In this document: one piece after another, positions 40,681 to 49,108 of the stretch
How the letters are laid out: every line of letters begins with the position of its first letter
How positions within the stretch are numbered: the stretch's first letter is position 1
NCBI RefSeq assembly: GCF_004114915.1
Contig: NZ_CP022220.1
Span: 558,001 to 622,000, forward strand
Direction: 5' to 3'
Length of the DNA stretch: 64,000 bases
DNA from: Bradyrhizobium guangxiense
GTDB taxonomy: Bacteria; Pseudomonadota; Alphaproteobacteria; Rhizobiales; Xanthobacteraceae
Made by a program: the position numbers and the translations under genes
The notes under the pieces: model-generated
Database searches by the model: none
Told to the model about the DNA's origin: nothing
What the model saw: only the letters and a program-made list of their open reading frames with translations

Positions 40681-41967
40681 ATGCACATGGCCGCGGTAAA
40701 CCCGGCCTGCACCGACAAGCCAGTGCGTGCATTCGGCACATTCACGCAAGACCTGCATGAACTGGCGGACTGGTTCAAGATGTGCGGCGTGACCAGTGTC
40801 GCGATGGAATCCACTGGGGTCTATTGGATCCCAGTCTACGAGATCTTAGAACAGCGCGGGTTTGAGGTCATTCTGGTCAACGCGCGGTACGCCAAGAATG
40901 TACCTGGCCGTAAAACCGATCTCAGCGATGCCGCTTGGTTACGCCAGCTCCACTCCTATGGCCTGTTACGGGGCAGCTTCCGACCCGATGCCGAGATCGC
41001 AACGTTGCGAGCCTATCTACGCCAGCGCGAGCGGCTCGTGGAATATGCTGCCGCCCATATCCAACATATGCAAAAGGCTCTGATGGAGATGAACCTGCAG
41101 CTCCATCATGTTGTGTCGGATATCACCGGCGCGACCGGCATGCGGATTATCCGAGCCATTGTTGCAGGCGAACGCAATCCCGACGTCCCGGCAACCTATC
41201 GGGACGTGCGCTGCCACTCATCGATCGAGACGATCCGCGCAGCGCTCGTAGGCAATGACCGCCACGAACATGTTTTCGCGTTAGCTCAATCACTGGAGCT
41301 CTACGACGTTTATCAGGCAAAGATGCTCGACTGTGATCGCAAGCTCGAAGTCCTGATCAGTGCATTGAACACCAAAGGAGCAAGACCGGTCGGAAACCTA
41401 GCCAAGCCGCGCGTAAAGACCAAGCAGGTCAACACCCCCACCTTCGATGTCAGGACCGCACTGTACAGAGTGCGGGGCGTCGATTTGACTGAGATCCACG
41501 GGTTGGGTCCGTCGCTCGCATTGAAGCTCATTGGCGAGTGCGGTATCGATCTAACGGCATGGCCGAGCGCCAAACACTTCACTTCCTGGCTCTGCCTCGC
41601 ACCCGGCAACAAGATCTCCGGCGGCAAGGTGCTGTCTTCGCGCACACGGAGATCTTCAAGTCGCGCAGCTGCGTTGTTGCGTTTGGCAGCCACAACCGTG
41701 GGGCGGAGCGAGACAGCGCTGGGAGCATTCTATCGCCGGTTGTCAGCACGTGCGGGTAAATCGAAGGCGGTGACGGCGACGGCTCGCAAGATTGCGGTTT
41801 TATTCTACAACACACTCCGGCACGGCATGAGCTACAAGGATCCTGGCGCCGACCAATATGAGCAGCAATATCGTAGCCGCGTCCTCGCCAACCTACAGCG
41901 CCGGGCGAAATCGCTAGGCTTCGTGTTGCAGGCCATCCCGGGCGACGCCAATCCGGCTGTTTCTTAG
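40681..41967 (+). pseudogene. IS110 family transposase, N-terminus lost by frameshift
   Basis: 428 readable residues: MHMAAVNPACTDKPVRAFGT, TSVAMESTGVYWIPVYEILE with the Glu, GRKTDLSDAAWLRQLHSYGL with two Asp, YRVRGVDLTEIHGLGPSLAL, FTSWLCLAPGNKISGGKVLS. The true start at 40,601 reads MPNRTTDRGPDLKLVNLGAA then ALSIS; a missing CGAT-like 4-base unit near 40,665 shifts the frame just at the first catalytic Asp (normally SID.GSK). Starting at 40,681 leaves out that Asp, so the enzyme should be inactive. Confidence 0.85.
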
Positions 41968-42000
41968 GAAGTCGATCGCGATCTTCGTCGGAACCCGGAC

Positions 42001-42668
42001 ATGAGCTTCCGCTTCATCGAAGACCATCGCGAGACCTATCCGGTCCGCCTGATGTGCGCCGTGCTCGAGGTCTCGCCGGCCGGCTATTACGCCCGGCGCG
42101 AGCGCCCGGTGAGCGAGCGGGCAAAATCAAATGCCACGCTCCGGGCAGCGATCCGGCTGGTCCATCAAGACAGCAGCGGACGCTACGGCAGCCCCCGCGT
42201 CCATGCCGCCCTGCGGGCGCAGGGCCGTGGTCCCAGTCGCGGTCGAATTGAACGGATGATGCGTCGGTACGGTATTCGCGCCATCATGGCACCGCCGCGC
42301 CGTGTGCGCACCACCGACAGCCGCCACGGTCTGCCGATCGCACCGAACCTGATCGCGCGGGACTTCACCGCGGAAGACCCGAACCGGGTCTGGCTCGCCG
42401 ATATCACCTATATTCCGACCGCTGAAGGTTGGCTGTATCTGGCGGCCGTCATGGACCTGTTCAGCCGAAAGATCGTCGGCTGGGCCATGCGGGATCATAT
42501 GCAGGTCGAACTTGCATCTGCCGCCCTGACGATGGCGATCCAGCAGCAACTCGCGCTCAAGTCCAGAGCGATATCTTCGCCTTCATCGAGGGCTTCTACA
42601 ACCGAACCAGGCTCCATTCCGCCATCGGATATATCCCCCCGATCGAAATGGAGCTAAAAGCCGCTTAA
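42001..42668 (+). pseudogene. IS3-family orfB with internal deletion
   Basis: MSFRFIEDHRETYPVRLMCA, SSGRYGSPRVHAALRAQGRG and the first catalytic Asp in RVWLADITYIPTAEGWLYLA are present. After ALTMAIQQQLALK the region with the second Asp is missing; the frame shifts near 42,565 and the C-terminal end FYNRTRLHSAIGYIPPIEME follows. It belongs with the orfA at 40,089-40,375. Confidence 0.85.
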
Positions 42669-42691
42669 CCCGTCCACTTTTTCGAGGGAAG

Positions 42692-42904
42692 ATCAGGATC
42701 GCTTATTATGGGCAATACACCCGCTCAGCGCTTTATCCGTTGGCGCGCTACATCAACCAGACGTTAGGTATTTGGTTGAAGCGAAAGTACAAGCGCTTCC
42801 ATCACCGTTTAGGACGCGCGCGTCTCTTCCTGGAGAAGATCGCGCGTGAGAACCGCAGGCTCTTTGTGCATTGGCAACTCGGCGATGGCGGCAAGATTGC
42901 CTGA
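42692..42904 (+). pseudogene. Second group II intron: reverse transcriptase C-terminal end
   Basis: Encodes RIAYYGQYTRSALYPLARYI, INQTLGIWLKRKYKRFHHRL and ENRRLFVHWQLGDGGKIA and stop, the maturase-end signature of a common bacterial group II intron class. It is cut upstream by the IS3 end at 42,690 and followed directly by intron domain V. Confidence 0.85.
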
Positions 42905-42906
42905 TG

Positions 42907-42979
42907 GGAGCCGGGTGAGGCGAGAGTCTCACGCCCGGTTCTGCGAGAGGCTGGAGGTGAAATCCCTCCGGCCTACTCA
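42907..42979 (+). ncRNA. Group II intron domains V and VI (intron 3' end)
   Basis: GAGCCGGGTGAGGCGAGAGT followed by CTCACGCCCGGTTC is a textbook 34-nt domain V hairpin with a GAGA tetraloop. Domain VI (GGCTGGAGGTGAAATCCCTC then CGGCC) with a bulged A follows, then CTACTCAC, after which IS66 tnpC resumes with CACCATCCGGATCC. It gives a precise 3' splice site near 42,978. The intron is in the same orientation as tnpC. Confidence 0.88.
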
Positions 42980-43840
42980 CCCCACCATCCGGATCCTGGC
43001 GAAGGGCAAATGCACGACCGGCCGGATCTGGACGTATGTGCGGGATGACCGGCCGTTCGCCGGGCCTGCGCCGCCGGCGGCGGTCTATTATGCCTCGGGC
43101 AACCGACGGGGCGAACATCCTCAGAGGCATCTGGCCGCCTTCGCCGGCATTCTGCAGGCGGATTGCTATGGCGGCTTCGAGCCGTTGTTCGATCCAAAAA
43201 GGAAAGCAATGCCGATCACTCCGGCATTTTGCCTGGCCCATGCGCGGCGGGGATTCTTCGAGCTGGCTGACATCGAGAAAGCCGCCCGGGAAGGCAAGGG
43301 CAAACCGGTCTCCCCGATCGCGCTGGAGGCGGTCAGGCGTCTTGACGCCCTGTTCGAGATCGAGCGCGCCATCAACGGCCGTGGTGCCGACGAGCGGCGT
43401 GCTGTGCGCCAGGAGCGGAGCAAGCCGCTGCTCGACGACATGCACGCCTGGCTGCTCCGCGAGCGAGAAAGCCTCTCCCGCTCCGCCGAGGTCCTGAAGC
43501 CCATGAACTACATGCTCAAGCGCTGGGACGCTTCGTCCGCTTCCTCGACGATGGCAGGATCTGCTTGATCAACAATTGCGCTGAGCGTGCATTGAGAGGC
43601 ATTGCCTTGGGAAGGCGCAACTGGACCTTCGCTGGCAGCCAACGTGGCGCCGACCGTGCCGCTATCATGCTGACGATGATCACGACCTGTCGCCTCAACG
43701 ACGTCGATCCCAAGGCTTGGCTCGCCGACGTCCTCGCCCGGATCGCCGATCTTCCCACCTCGCGTCTGCGCGAACTGCTGCCCTGGGAATGGAAGCTCCT
43801 TCACCAAGCCGGCAAGTCCGCCGATCAGCAAGCCGCCTGA
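42980..43840 (+). pseudogene. tnpC: IS66 transposase TnpC, 3' part (intron downstream exon)
   Basis: Begins TIRILAKGKCTTGRIWTYVR and goes through QADCYGGFEPLFDPKRKAMP, FCLAHARRGFFELADIEKAA and LEAVRRLDALFEIERAINGR to KPMNYMLKRWD. A shift near 43,530 leads to NNCAERALRGIALGRRNWTF and the stop at 43,840. The upstream exon is lost. It is the same tnpC family as at 22,745-23,650 but interrupted by an intron at another place and on the other strand. Confidence 0.88.
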
Positions 43841-43959
43841 CCTTCACGCAACGCCATCGTAGAACTCGCCGTGCTCGCGCGCATGCGTCAATCAGGCGGC
43901 CTTCGTCGTATGCGTACGCTCCTCAAGCGGTGGAATTGGTGAAAGCTCCTGTCGCGGCT

Positions 43960-44545
43960 TAGCCCCGGCGGATACCGACAGGCTTGGCACCACGATCGAT
44001 GATTTCGGCGCGAAAGCCGTCGCCGTCGTACCCTTTGTCACCAATGAGGGCAGACATCGGTGGCGCGAGTTCCAAAAGGGCCGGCGCTGCGGCTATATCT
44101 GCATCCTGGCCTGGAGTGAGATGAAATGCGCAAGGTCTGCAGTCAGGGTCGCTCAGCGCATGGATTTTCGTGGTCCGCCCACCGCGCGAGTGGCCGATCG
44201 CTTGTTCATGCTCCCCCCCCTTTCCGCCGCTCGCCGAGCGATGCGCTTGATCGAGGTGGAGTCGATGGATAAAGTCACGCCGTCCTTGCCACAGCGGGCG
44301 AGCGCTTCAAAGATCGCCTGCCAATGTCCACGCTTGGCCGAGCGATTGAACCGATTGTAGATCGTTGTGTAAGGACCGTAGTCGGGCGGACAATCGCGCC
44401 AGCGTGCGCCGCACTGAAGCATGTGAATGATACCGCTGATGATGCGCCGATCGTCATCGCGCGCCGGGCCGGTCTGGTTCATCGGCAGATGCGGCTCTAT
44501 CTGAGCCCACTGCTTGTCGTTAAGCCAAAACAGCCCTTTGCGCAT
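43960..44545 (-). pseudogene. IS5-family (IS427-like) transposase, two frames, truncated
   Basis: First frame (44,153-44,545): MRKGLFWLNDKQWAQIEPHL, QTGPARDDDRRIISGIIHML, GPYTTIYNRFNRSAKRGHWQ, GVTLSIDSTSIK. A missing base near 44,247 breaks the frame; the second reads KIHALSDPDCRPCAFHLTPG, APPMSALIGDKGYDGDGFRA to KPVGIRRG. Two-frame organisation with programmed shifting is usual for this group, but the shift here lies away from the expected slippery site and the end is missing. Confidence 0.75.
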
Positions 44546-44610
44546 CGAAGTCCCCCGTGCCGAATCAACTCGGTGCGAGGGAATCAGAACCGGCTAATTA
44601 GGTACAGACC

Positions 44611-45705
44611 CTAAATCCAAAGATCAAATCGCTCAAGCGGCGCGCTGCACGGGGGTCCGTCAGTGGCGAACAAAACACGCTTGCTTAGATCCATAATGAT
44701 GGCGGAAAGGGTACTATTCGGATACTGCGTATCCTGGTTCGGGTGACAGCAAATGGATGCCGGGTAAGAGAAATGGTCTTTGAGGCCCAACAAAATATGA
44801 TCCACATCCACCTGCCCGAGCCTTGAGCGCAGATGTCGACCAAAGCGACGGGACCGAAACGGACTGTCGGGCACAAAGCGCTCCCATTCTGAAGGTATTC
44901 GTGTTCCCGGCTCAAAATGATTTGCGTGTGAAATTACCCCATCCTCAGGATAAATGTACCGTTTGTCATTGGGGGAGCTCTCAATGTTGATAATCTCGCC
45001 ATCAGCATGGCCAATCAGGTAGTTCATAGAGATGTTTCGATCAGCGCGGATAATCGCGCTTATCGCGCGGTCGAATGTCGGCGCCTGAAGGATGGACCGG
45101 CACCTCAGCTTAAACGGGGCGGTCATGAGTGCCGAGCCATCAATAGGCGAAACCAAGCTGTTGCAGACTAGCCCGATCCCAGCTTCATTCAGTCCCGCTA
45201 TGGGGCCGGCGCAGCCTGCTTCGAAGATGCCCAGCCATTGCGGGTTAGCGGGCGTCACTACTTTGCCTACAAAAAGGGTGCCCCGAACTGCCGCTTGCCC
45301 ATCGATCGTTTGCGCCAGCATTGTTGTATTTTGCGCGGTTACCTCGGGCATTAATCCGGCAGACGTGCAGCCATCCAAAATCCCATACGATAGATCGGCG
45401 GCTCGACGTGCCATCAGGCGTAGCCAAATCTCATGCCGGACGTTAAGCATCACAACCGTATAGAGGGGCATAAAGGCAGCGTCGGCAATTCCCCTCAGCT
45501 CTTCAACGTAGTCGGGTCGTAGATCTTCAAGGAAGCGCAACCAACCAGTTGCTTCAGCTTGAATTTGCGCAAGATTAGTTCCGTTAGCGCAAAAGCGTTT
45601 TAAATAAAAGTCAGCATTGGCCGCGATTTCCGATCGCATCAGCTCTCCTTGCTGCTGTCCCCTTTCGCGGGGTATCGCAGTAAAGACGGTAAGCTTAAGA
45701 CTCAT
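44611..45705 (-). CDS. C45-family peptidase / acyl-CoA:6-aminopenicillanate acyltransferase-like
   Basis: 364 residues from the ATG at 45,705, which has AAGGAG 7 bases upstream; the frame is open further upstream but without a better start. The C45 (AAT-like) fold is an Ntn-hydrolase: the precursor cleaves itself before a Cys that becomes the nucleophile, here most likely Cys in YGILDGCTSAGLMPE. Other blocks: GEWLRF-like FLEDLRPDYVEELRGIADAA, AGCAGPIAGLNEAGIGLVCN, RNISMNYLIGHADGEIINIE, HANHFEPG. It could hydrolyse or transfer an amide-linked acyl group. No signal peptide seen. It lies 275 bases downstream of the GNAT-like gene on the same strand. Confidence 0.85.
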   Translation of the reverse strand: MSLKLTVFTAIPRERGQQQGELMRSEIAANADFYLKRFCANGTNLAQIQAEATGWLRFLEDLRPDYVEELRGIADAAFMPLYTVVMLNVRHEIWLRLMARRAADLSYGILDGCTSAGLMPEVTAQNTTMLAQTIDGQAAVRGTLFVGKVVTPANPQWLGIFEAGCAGPIAGLNEAGIGLVCNSLVSPIDGSALMTAPFKLRCRSILQAPTFDRAISAIIRADRNISMNYLIGHADGEIINIESSPNDKRYIYPEDGVISHANHFEPGTRIPSEWERFVPDSPFRSRRFGRHLRSRLGQVDVDHILLGLKDHFSYPASICCHPNQDTQYPNSTLSAIIMDLSKRVLFATDGPPCSAPLERFDLWI

Positions 45706-45980
45706 TGAAAGATCTCCTTGCATTGGTATGTCCGCTTCTACGCGGTGGGCGGAGCGACGCGATAACTCGGATCGAAGTCGTGAGCCTTGTACGGTGACCC
45801 GGATGGTGTATAGAGATCCGATGGAGAGGCTGCTGGTAGCTGAAGTGCTTGGCACGCTCATTAACTCACAAGCGTATGGCATCTAGTCTAGAGAGCGGCA
45901 ATCGGTGGGGCGTTAGCTCAAGACCTTCGTCGCCGGTATTGTTCCGGCCCGCAGCCCGCAAATGCAACGACGTTAGACGA
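45706..45980 (-). promoter_or_regulatory. Leader between GNAT-like and C45 genes
   Basis: 275 bases carrying the SD of the C45 gene (AAGGAG at about 45,712-45,717) and no gene. The distance suggests a separate promoter or a long untranslated leader. I cannot place a -35/-10 pair with confidence. Confidence 0.35.
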
Positions 45981-46661
45981 TCAGTTCAGGTCCGGCGTTA
46001 CGTCTAACAATTGCTTAAGTTCATAGCCTGTCATCCAGAACAGCCAATCGTTAGCGACGATATTCTCTTGCACCAGGTGAATGTCTGCTCCGCCTGGTTC
46101 ATTGTGAACCGGATCATAGACGTTCTTATCCAACGACCACCGCCCAGCTAGGCCACAGAGAAAGTCGGGAGCCCACATCGCAAGACTGACGCCACGCATA
46201 GTCCCCGTCATGATCTTGAGCAGGCCCGAGCCCCTGAAGTCGGGGCGGATCCAGATATCCCCGTGGTACACCACTTTACCTGTAATGCTGCGCGCCATCT
46301 GAGCAGTACAAACGCAGCGATCTTCAGGATGTGCATCTATCGTCGGATTCGCATAGAAGAACTTCAGCGTTTCGAGGTGTGCTGCAAGGGTGGTTTGCGA
46401 CAGGTCATAGAAGCGCGCGGCCTCGACGAGCGCCACTTTGTTTTCCTTATCAAAACCCACAAGCCAATACCCTTCGCCCGTTCGAATCGGTGAGCGGTCT
46501 GGCCGAAAGATGGGATAAGTATTGGGTTTGTCTGCTAGCGAGGCTGTGATCGCGATGTACTCGTTGAAATCACACCCAATGGAAAGCCTGATGCCCATTT
46601 TCGCGGCCGCGTCATCGTAAACCTGGAGAAAGCGCAGCAAGGGATTCAAGGTGTATGTCAT
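45981..46661 (-). CDS. GNAT-like protein of unknown function
   Basis: 226 residues from the ATG at 46,661 (AGAGGA 9 bases upstream); the frame is open to 46,712. MTYTLNPLLRFLQVYDDAAA, TGEGYWLVGFDKENKVALVE, then GDIWIRPDFRGSGLLKIMTG, which looks like the acyl-CoA pyrophosphate loop of GNAT acetyltransferases (RxxGxG/A-like), and NDWLFWMTGYELKQLLDV. The family is a guess from that loop. The gene is intact, flanked by IS elements and paired with an Ntn-type acyltransferase/peptidase, so an acyl-amide pathway is possible. Confidence 0.6.
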   Translation of the reverse strand: MTYTLNPLLRFLQVYDDAAAKMGIRLSIGCDFNEYIAITASLADKPNTYPIFRPDRSPIRTGEGYWLVGFDKENKVALVEAARFYDLSQTTLAAHLETLKFFYANPTIDAHPEDRCVCTAQMARSITGKVVYHGDIWIRPDFRGSGLLKIMTGTMRGVSLAMWAPDFLCGLAGRWSLDKNVYDPVHNEPGGADIHLVQENIVANDWLFWMTGYELKQLLDVTPDLN

Positions 46662-46869
46662 ATTTGTTAGTCCTCTGTGTGAGGCTGGTTGTATCCTTTT
46701 ATCGATCCTCACTGCTCGGCCGCAAGAGATTCCTGCCTATCTACTCTTGTAGGGTGAGTGATCTAGGCCGACCGCTCGTAGCTAGGAAACGTTCTCTTCC
46801 TGGATTGCCTAAGGAAAACCATGCTGTGAAAGCGACGGCCGTGCGGACGGCATGTCCTATCGTTAGGAG

Positions 46870-47552
46870 CAATAGGATTGAGGCGACGCCGATCCTATGC
46901 CAGGATCATGCGTAAACTCGGCGTGAGCCGCAACGAGCTGTTCGCACAGATCGACAAGCCGGCGCTCAACGCCCTGCCGCCGATGCCATATCAGTATGCC
47001 GAGTGGAAGAAGTGCCGAGTCGCGCCCGACTATCACGTCGAGATCGCCGGTCACTACTACTCGGTGCCCTCGCGTCTGATCCGCGAAGAGCTCGAGGCGC
47101 GCGTCACCGACAGGACGGTCGAGATCCTGCACAAGGGCAGCCGGGTTGCCAGCCACGCCCGCTCTGACGTACCCCAATGCCACACCACGATCCCGGAGCA
47201 CATGCCGAGCGCGCACCGGCGTTATGCCGAATGGACCCCGGCGCGGATCAAGCGAGAAGCCGCCAAGATCGGCCCTGCCACGATCGCTCTCGTCGAAGCA
47301 ATCATGAAAGCCAAACCACACCCCGAGCAGGGCTTCCGGGCTTGTCTCGGCATTTTGCGGCTCGCGCGCAGCTACGGCTCGGCCCGCATCGAGGCCGCCT
47401 GCCAGCGTGGCAACGACATCGGCGCGACCACCTACGGCTCGATCAAGTCGATCCTGCAGCACGGGCTCGATCGCGCCTACGCCAACGAGAGACCGCCAGA
47501 CGGCCCACCGATCCGACACGGCAATATCCGCGGCACCGATTACTACCAGTGA
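46870..47552 (+). pseudogene. istA: IS21 transposase IstA, 3' half (split gene)
   Basis: Begins SYARIMRKLGVSRNELFAQI and continues DKPALNALPPMPYQYAEWKK, YHVEIAGHYYSVPSRLIREE and PEQGFRACLGILRLARSYGS to RHGNIRGTDYYQ and stop. It is the C-terminal half of the istA whose 5' half is inverted at 36,178-37,090. No start codon of its own fits. Confidence 0.88.
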
Positions 47553-47566
47553 AGAAAGGAGAGACG

Positions 47567-48328
47567 ATGTTGACACATCCCACCCACGACCGCCTCGTCG
47601 CGCTCGGGCTTACCGGCATGGCGAAGGCCCTCGACGAACAGCAGCGACAACCCGACATTGCCGCGCTGGCCTTCGAGGAGCGCCTCGCACTGCTCGTCGA
47701 CCGTGAAGCGACCGAGCGCGAGAACAAGCGGCTGGTTGCTCGGTTGCGGTTCGCAAGTCTCCGGCAGAACGCCGTCGTCGAGGATATCGACATGAAGGCG
47801 CCGCGCGGGCTCGACAAGCCGCTGTTCCAAAAGCTCGTCGCTGGCGAGTGGATCGACCGGCATCAGAACCTGCTCATCATCGACCCGACCGGCGTCGGCA
47901 AGAGCTGGATTGCTTGCGCCTTGGGCCACAAGGCCTGCCGGGACAACCGCTCCGTGCTTTATCAACGGCTGCCGCGGCTGTTCGAGGCGCTCACTCTCGC
48001 GCGGGGCGACGGCCGCCACGCTCGCCTGCTCAGGACCCTGGCGCGCGTCGAGCTTCTGGTCCTCGACGACTGGGGACTTGCCCCGATGACTGCCGAGCAG
48101 CAACGCGACCTGTTGGAGATGATGGAGGATCGCCATGGCCGCGGCTCGACCTTGGTGACAAGCCAGCTCCCGGTCGAGCATTGGCACGAGCTCATCGGCA
48201 ACCCAACCATTGCCGACGCTATCCTCGATCGCCTCGTACACAACGCCCACAGGCTCAATCTCAAGGGCGAGAGCCTGCGCAAAGCCGCCGCCAAGCGTCA
48301 GACGCTTGACGACGAGCCCGCCAACTGA
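47567..48328 (+). CDS. istB: IS21 family helper ATPase IstB
   Basis: 253 residues with AAAGGAGAG before the ATG. MLTHPTHDRLVALGLTGMAK, Walker A IIDPTGVGKSWIACALGHKA (an Asp where Gly is usual: GPTGVGKS in relatives), Walker B VELLVLDDWGLAPM, TSQLPVEHWHELIGNPTIAD, LKGESLRKAAAKRQTLDD. Complete, but its istA is split, so the element cannot move unless the transposase is supplied by another copy. Confidence 0.92.
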   Translation: MLTHPTHDRLVALGLTGMAKALDEQQRQPDIAALAFEERLALLVDREATERENKRLVARLRFASLRQNAVVEDIDMKAPRGLDKPLFQKLVAGEWIDRHQNLLIIDPTGVGKSWIACALGHKACRDNRSVLYQRLPRLFEALTLARGDGRHARLLRTLARVELLVLDDWGLAPMTAEQQRDLLEMMEDRHGRGSTLVTSQLPVEHWHELIGNPTIADAILDRLVHNAHRLNLKGESLRKAAAKRQTLDDEPAN

Positions 48329-48368
48329 CCTGATGACGACGTCGTCGCGAGACCCCGCCTCGGCAGGC

Positions 48369-48457
48369 GGCCGGGATCATCGGAATCCACGGCCGGCTTC
48401 AATCGGTACAGGCGGCCGGCTTCGCCCGGAATCCGCGGCCGACTTCGTCGGAATACG
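48369..48457. repeat. IS21 terminal repeats, four units of about 23 bp
   Basis: Units starting GGCC(G/A) at 48,369, 48,391, 48,414 and 48,437, e.g. GGCCGACTTCGTCGGAATA. They mirror the array at 37,175-37,241 and define the right end of the IS21; IS66 tnpA resumes at about 48,460. Confidence 0.8.
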
Positions 48458-48459
48458 CA

Positions 48460-48710
48460 CCCAGCAGGTGCACGACTGGCGACGCCGGGCACGTTTGGGC
48501 CAGTTGGTGCTGCCGACTTCGGAGACGCTGTCGTTCGTGCCGGTGGTATCGGAATCGGCGCTACCGGCGGCCGCAGAGCCGACCAGGTCGCCGGAAGCAG
48601 CCATTGTGACGGTTGAGCTCCAGGGAGCACGCGTGGAGGTGCGGGGGGCGCCTGGCCTTGCTGTGTTGAGCGACGTGTTCTTAGCGCTTCGACGGACACG
48701 TTCATGCTGA
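48460..48710 (+). pseudogene. tnpA: IS66 TnpA, C-terminal part (split by IS21)
   Basis: Encodes RTQQVHDWRRRARLGQLVLP, SETLSFVPVVSESALPAAAE and VTVELQGARVEVRGAPGLAV to the stop. Its N-terminal part is the minus-strand fragment at 39,797-39,955. Its stop overlaps the tnpB start. Confidence 0.82.
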
Positions 48711-49057
48711 CGCCGCCCGCGAGCCTCATGCTTTACGTGGCGACGCAACCTGTAGACTTCAGAAAAGGTGCGGAGGGCTTGGCGCTGTTGGCGAAGGAGA
48801 CGCTGGGCCATGACCCGATGAAGGGTGTGCCGGTGGTGTTCCGTGCGATGCGCTCTAACCGGGTGAAGATCGTCGTCTGGGATGGCAGCGGCCTTGTGAT
48901 GTACTGGAAGCGGCTCGATGGCAGCGGCTTCAAATGGCCTCACATTGTGGCCGGCGTGATGCGGATGAATGCCGCCCAGCTGTCGGTGCTTCTGGCTGGC
49001 ATGGATTGGACGCGCATGCATGCGCCTCGCGACGCACCGCCGAAAGCACTTGCGTAA
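48704..49057 (+). CDS. tnpB: IS66 accessory protein TnpB
   Basis: 117 residues, intact: MLTPPASLMLYVATQPVDFR, VPVVFRAMRSNRVKIVVWDG, GLVMYWKRLDGSGFKWP, LAGMDWTRMHAP. Overlaps tnpA by seven bases, as usual for IS66. Confidence 0.92.
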   Translation: MLTPPASLMLYVATQPVDFRKGAEGLALLAKETLGHDPMKGVPVVFRAMRSNRVKIVVWDGSGLVMYWKRLDGSGFKWPHIVAGVMRMNAAQLSVLLAGMDWTRMHAPRDAPPKALA

Positions 49058-49108
49058 AGATACAAATCTTCGCTGCATCGGGGCGCGAAGCATGGCAGAC
49101 TCGGGGCA

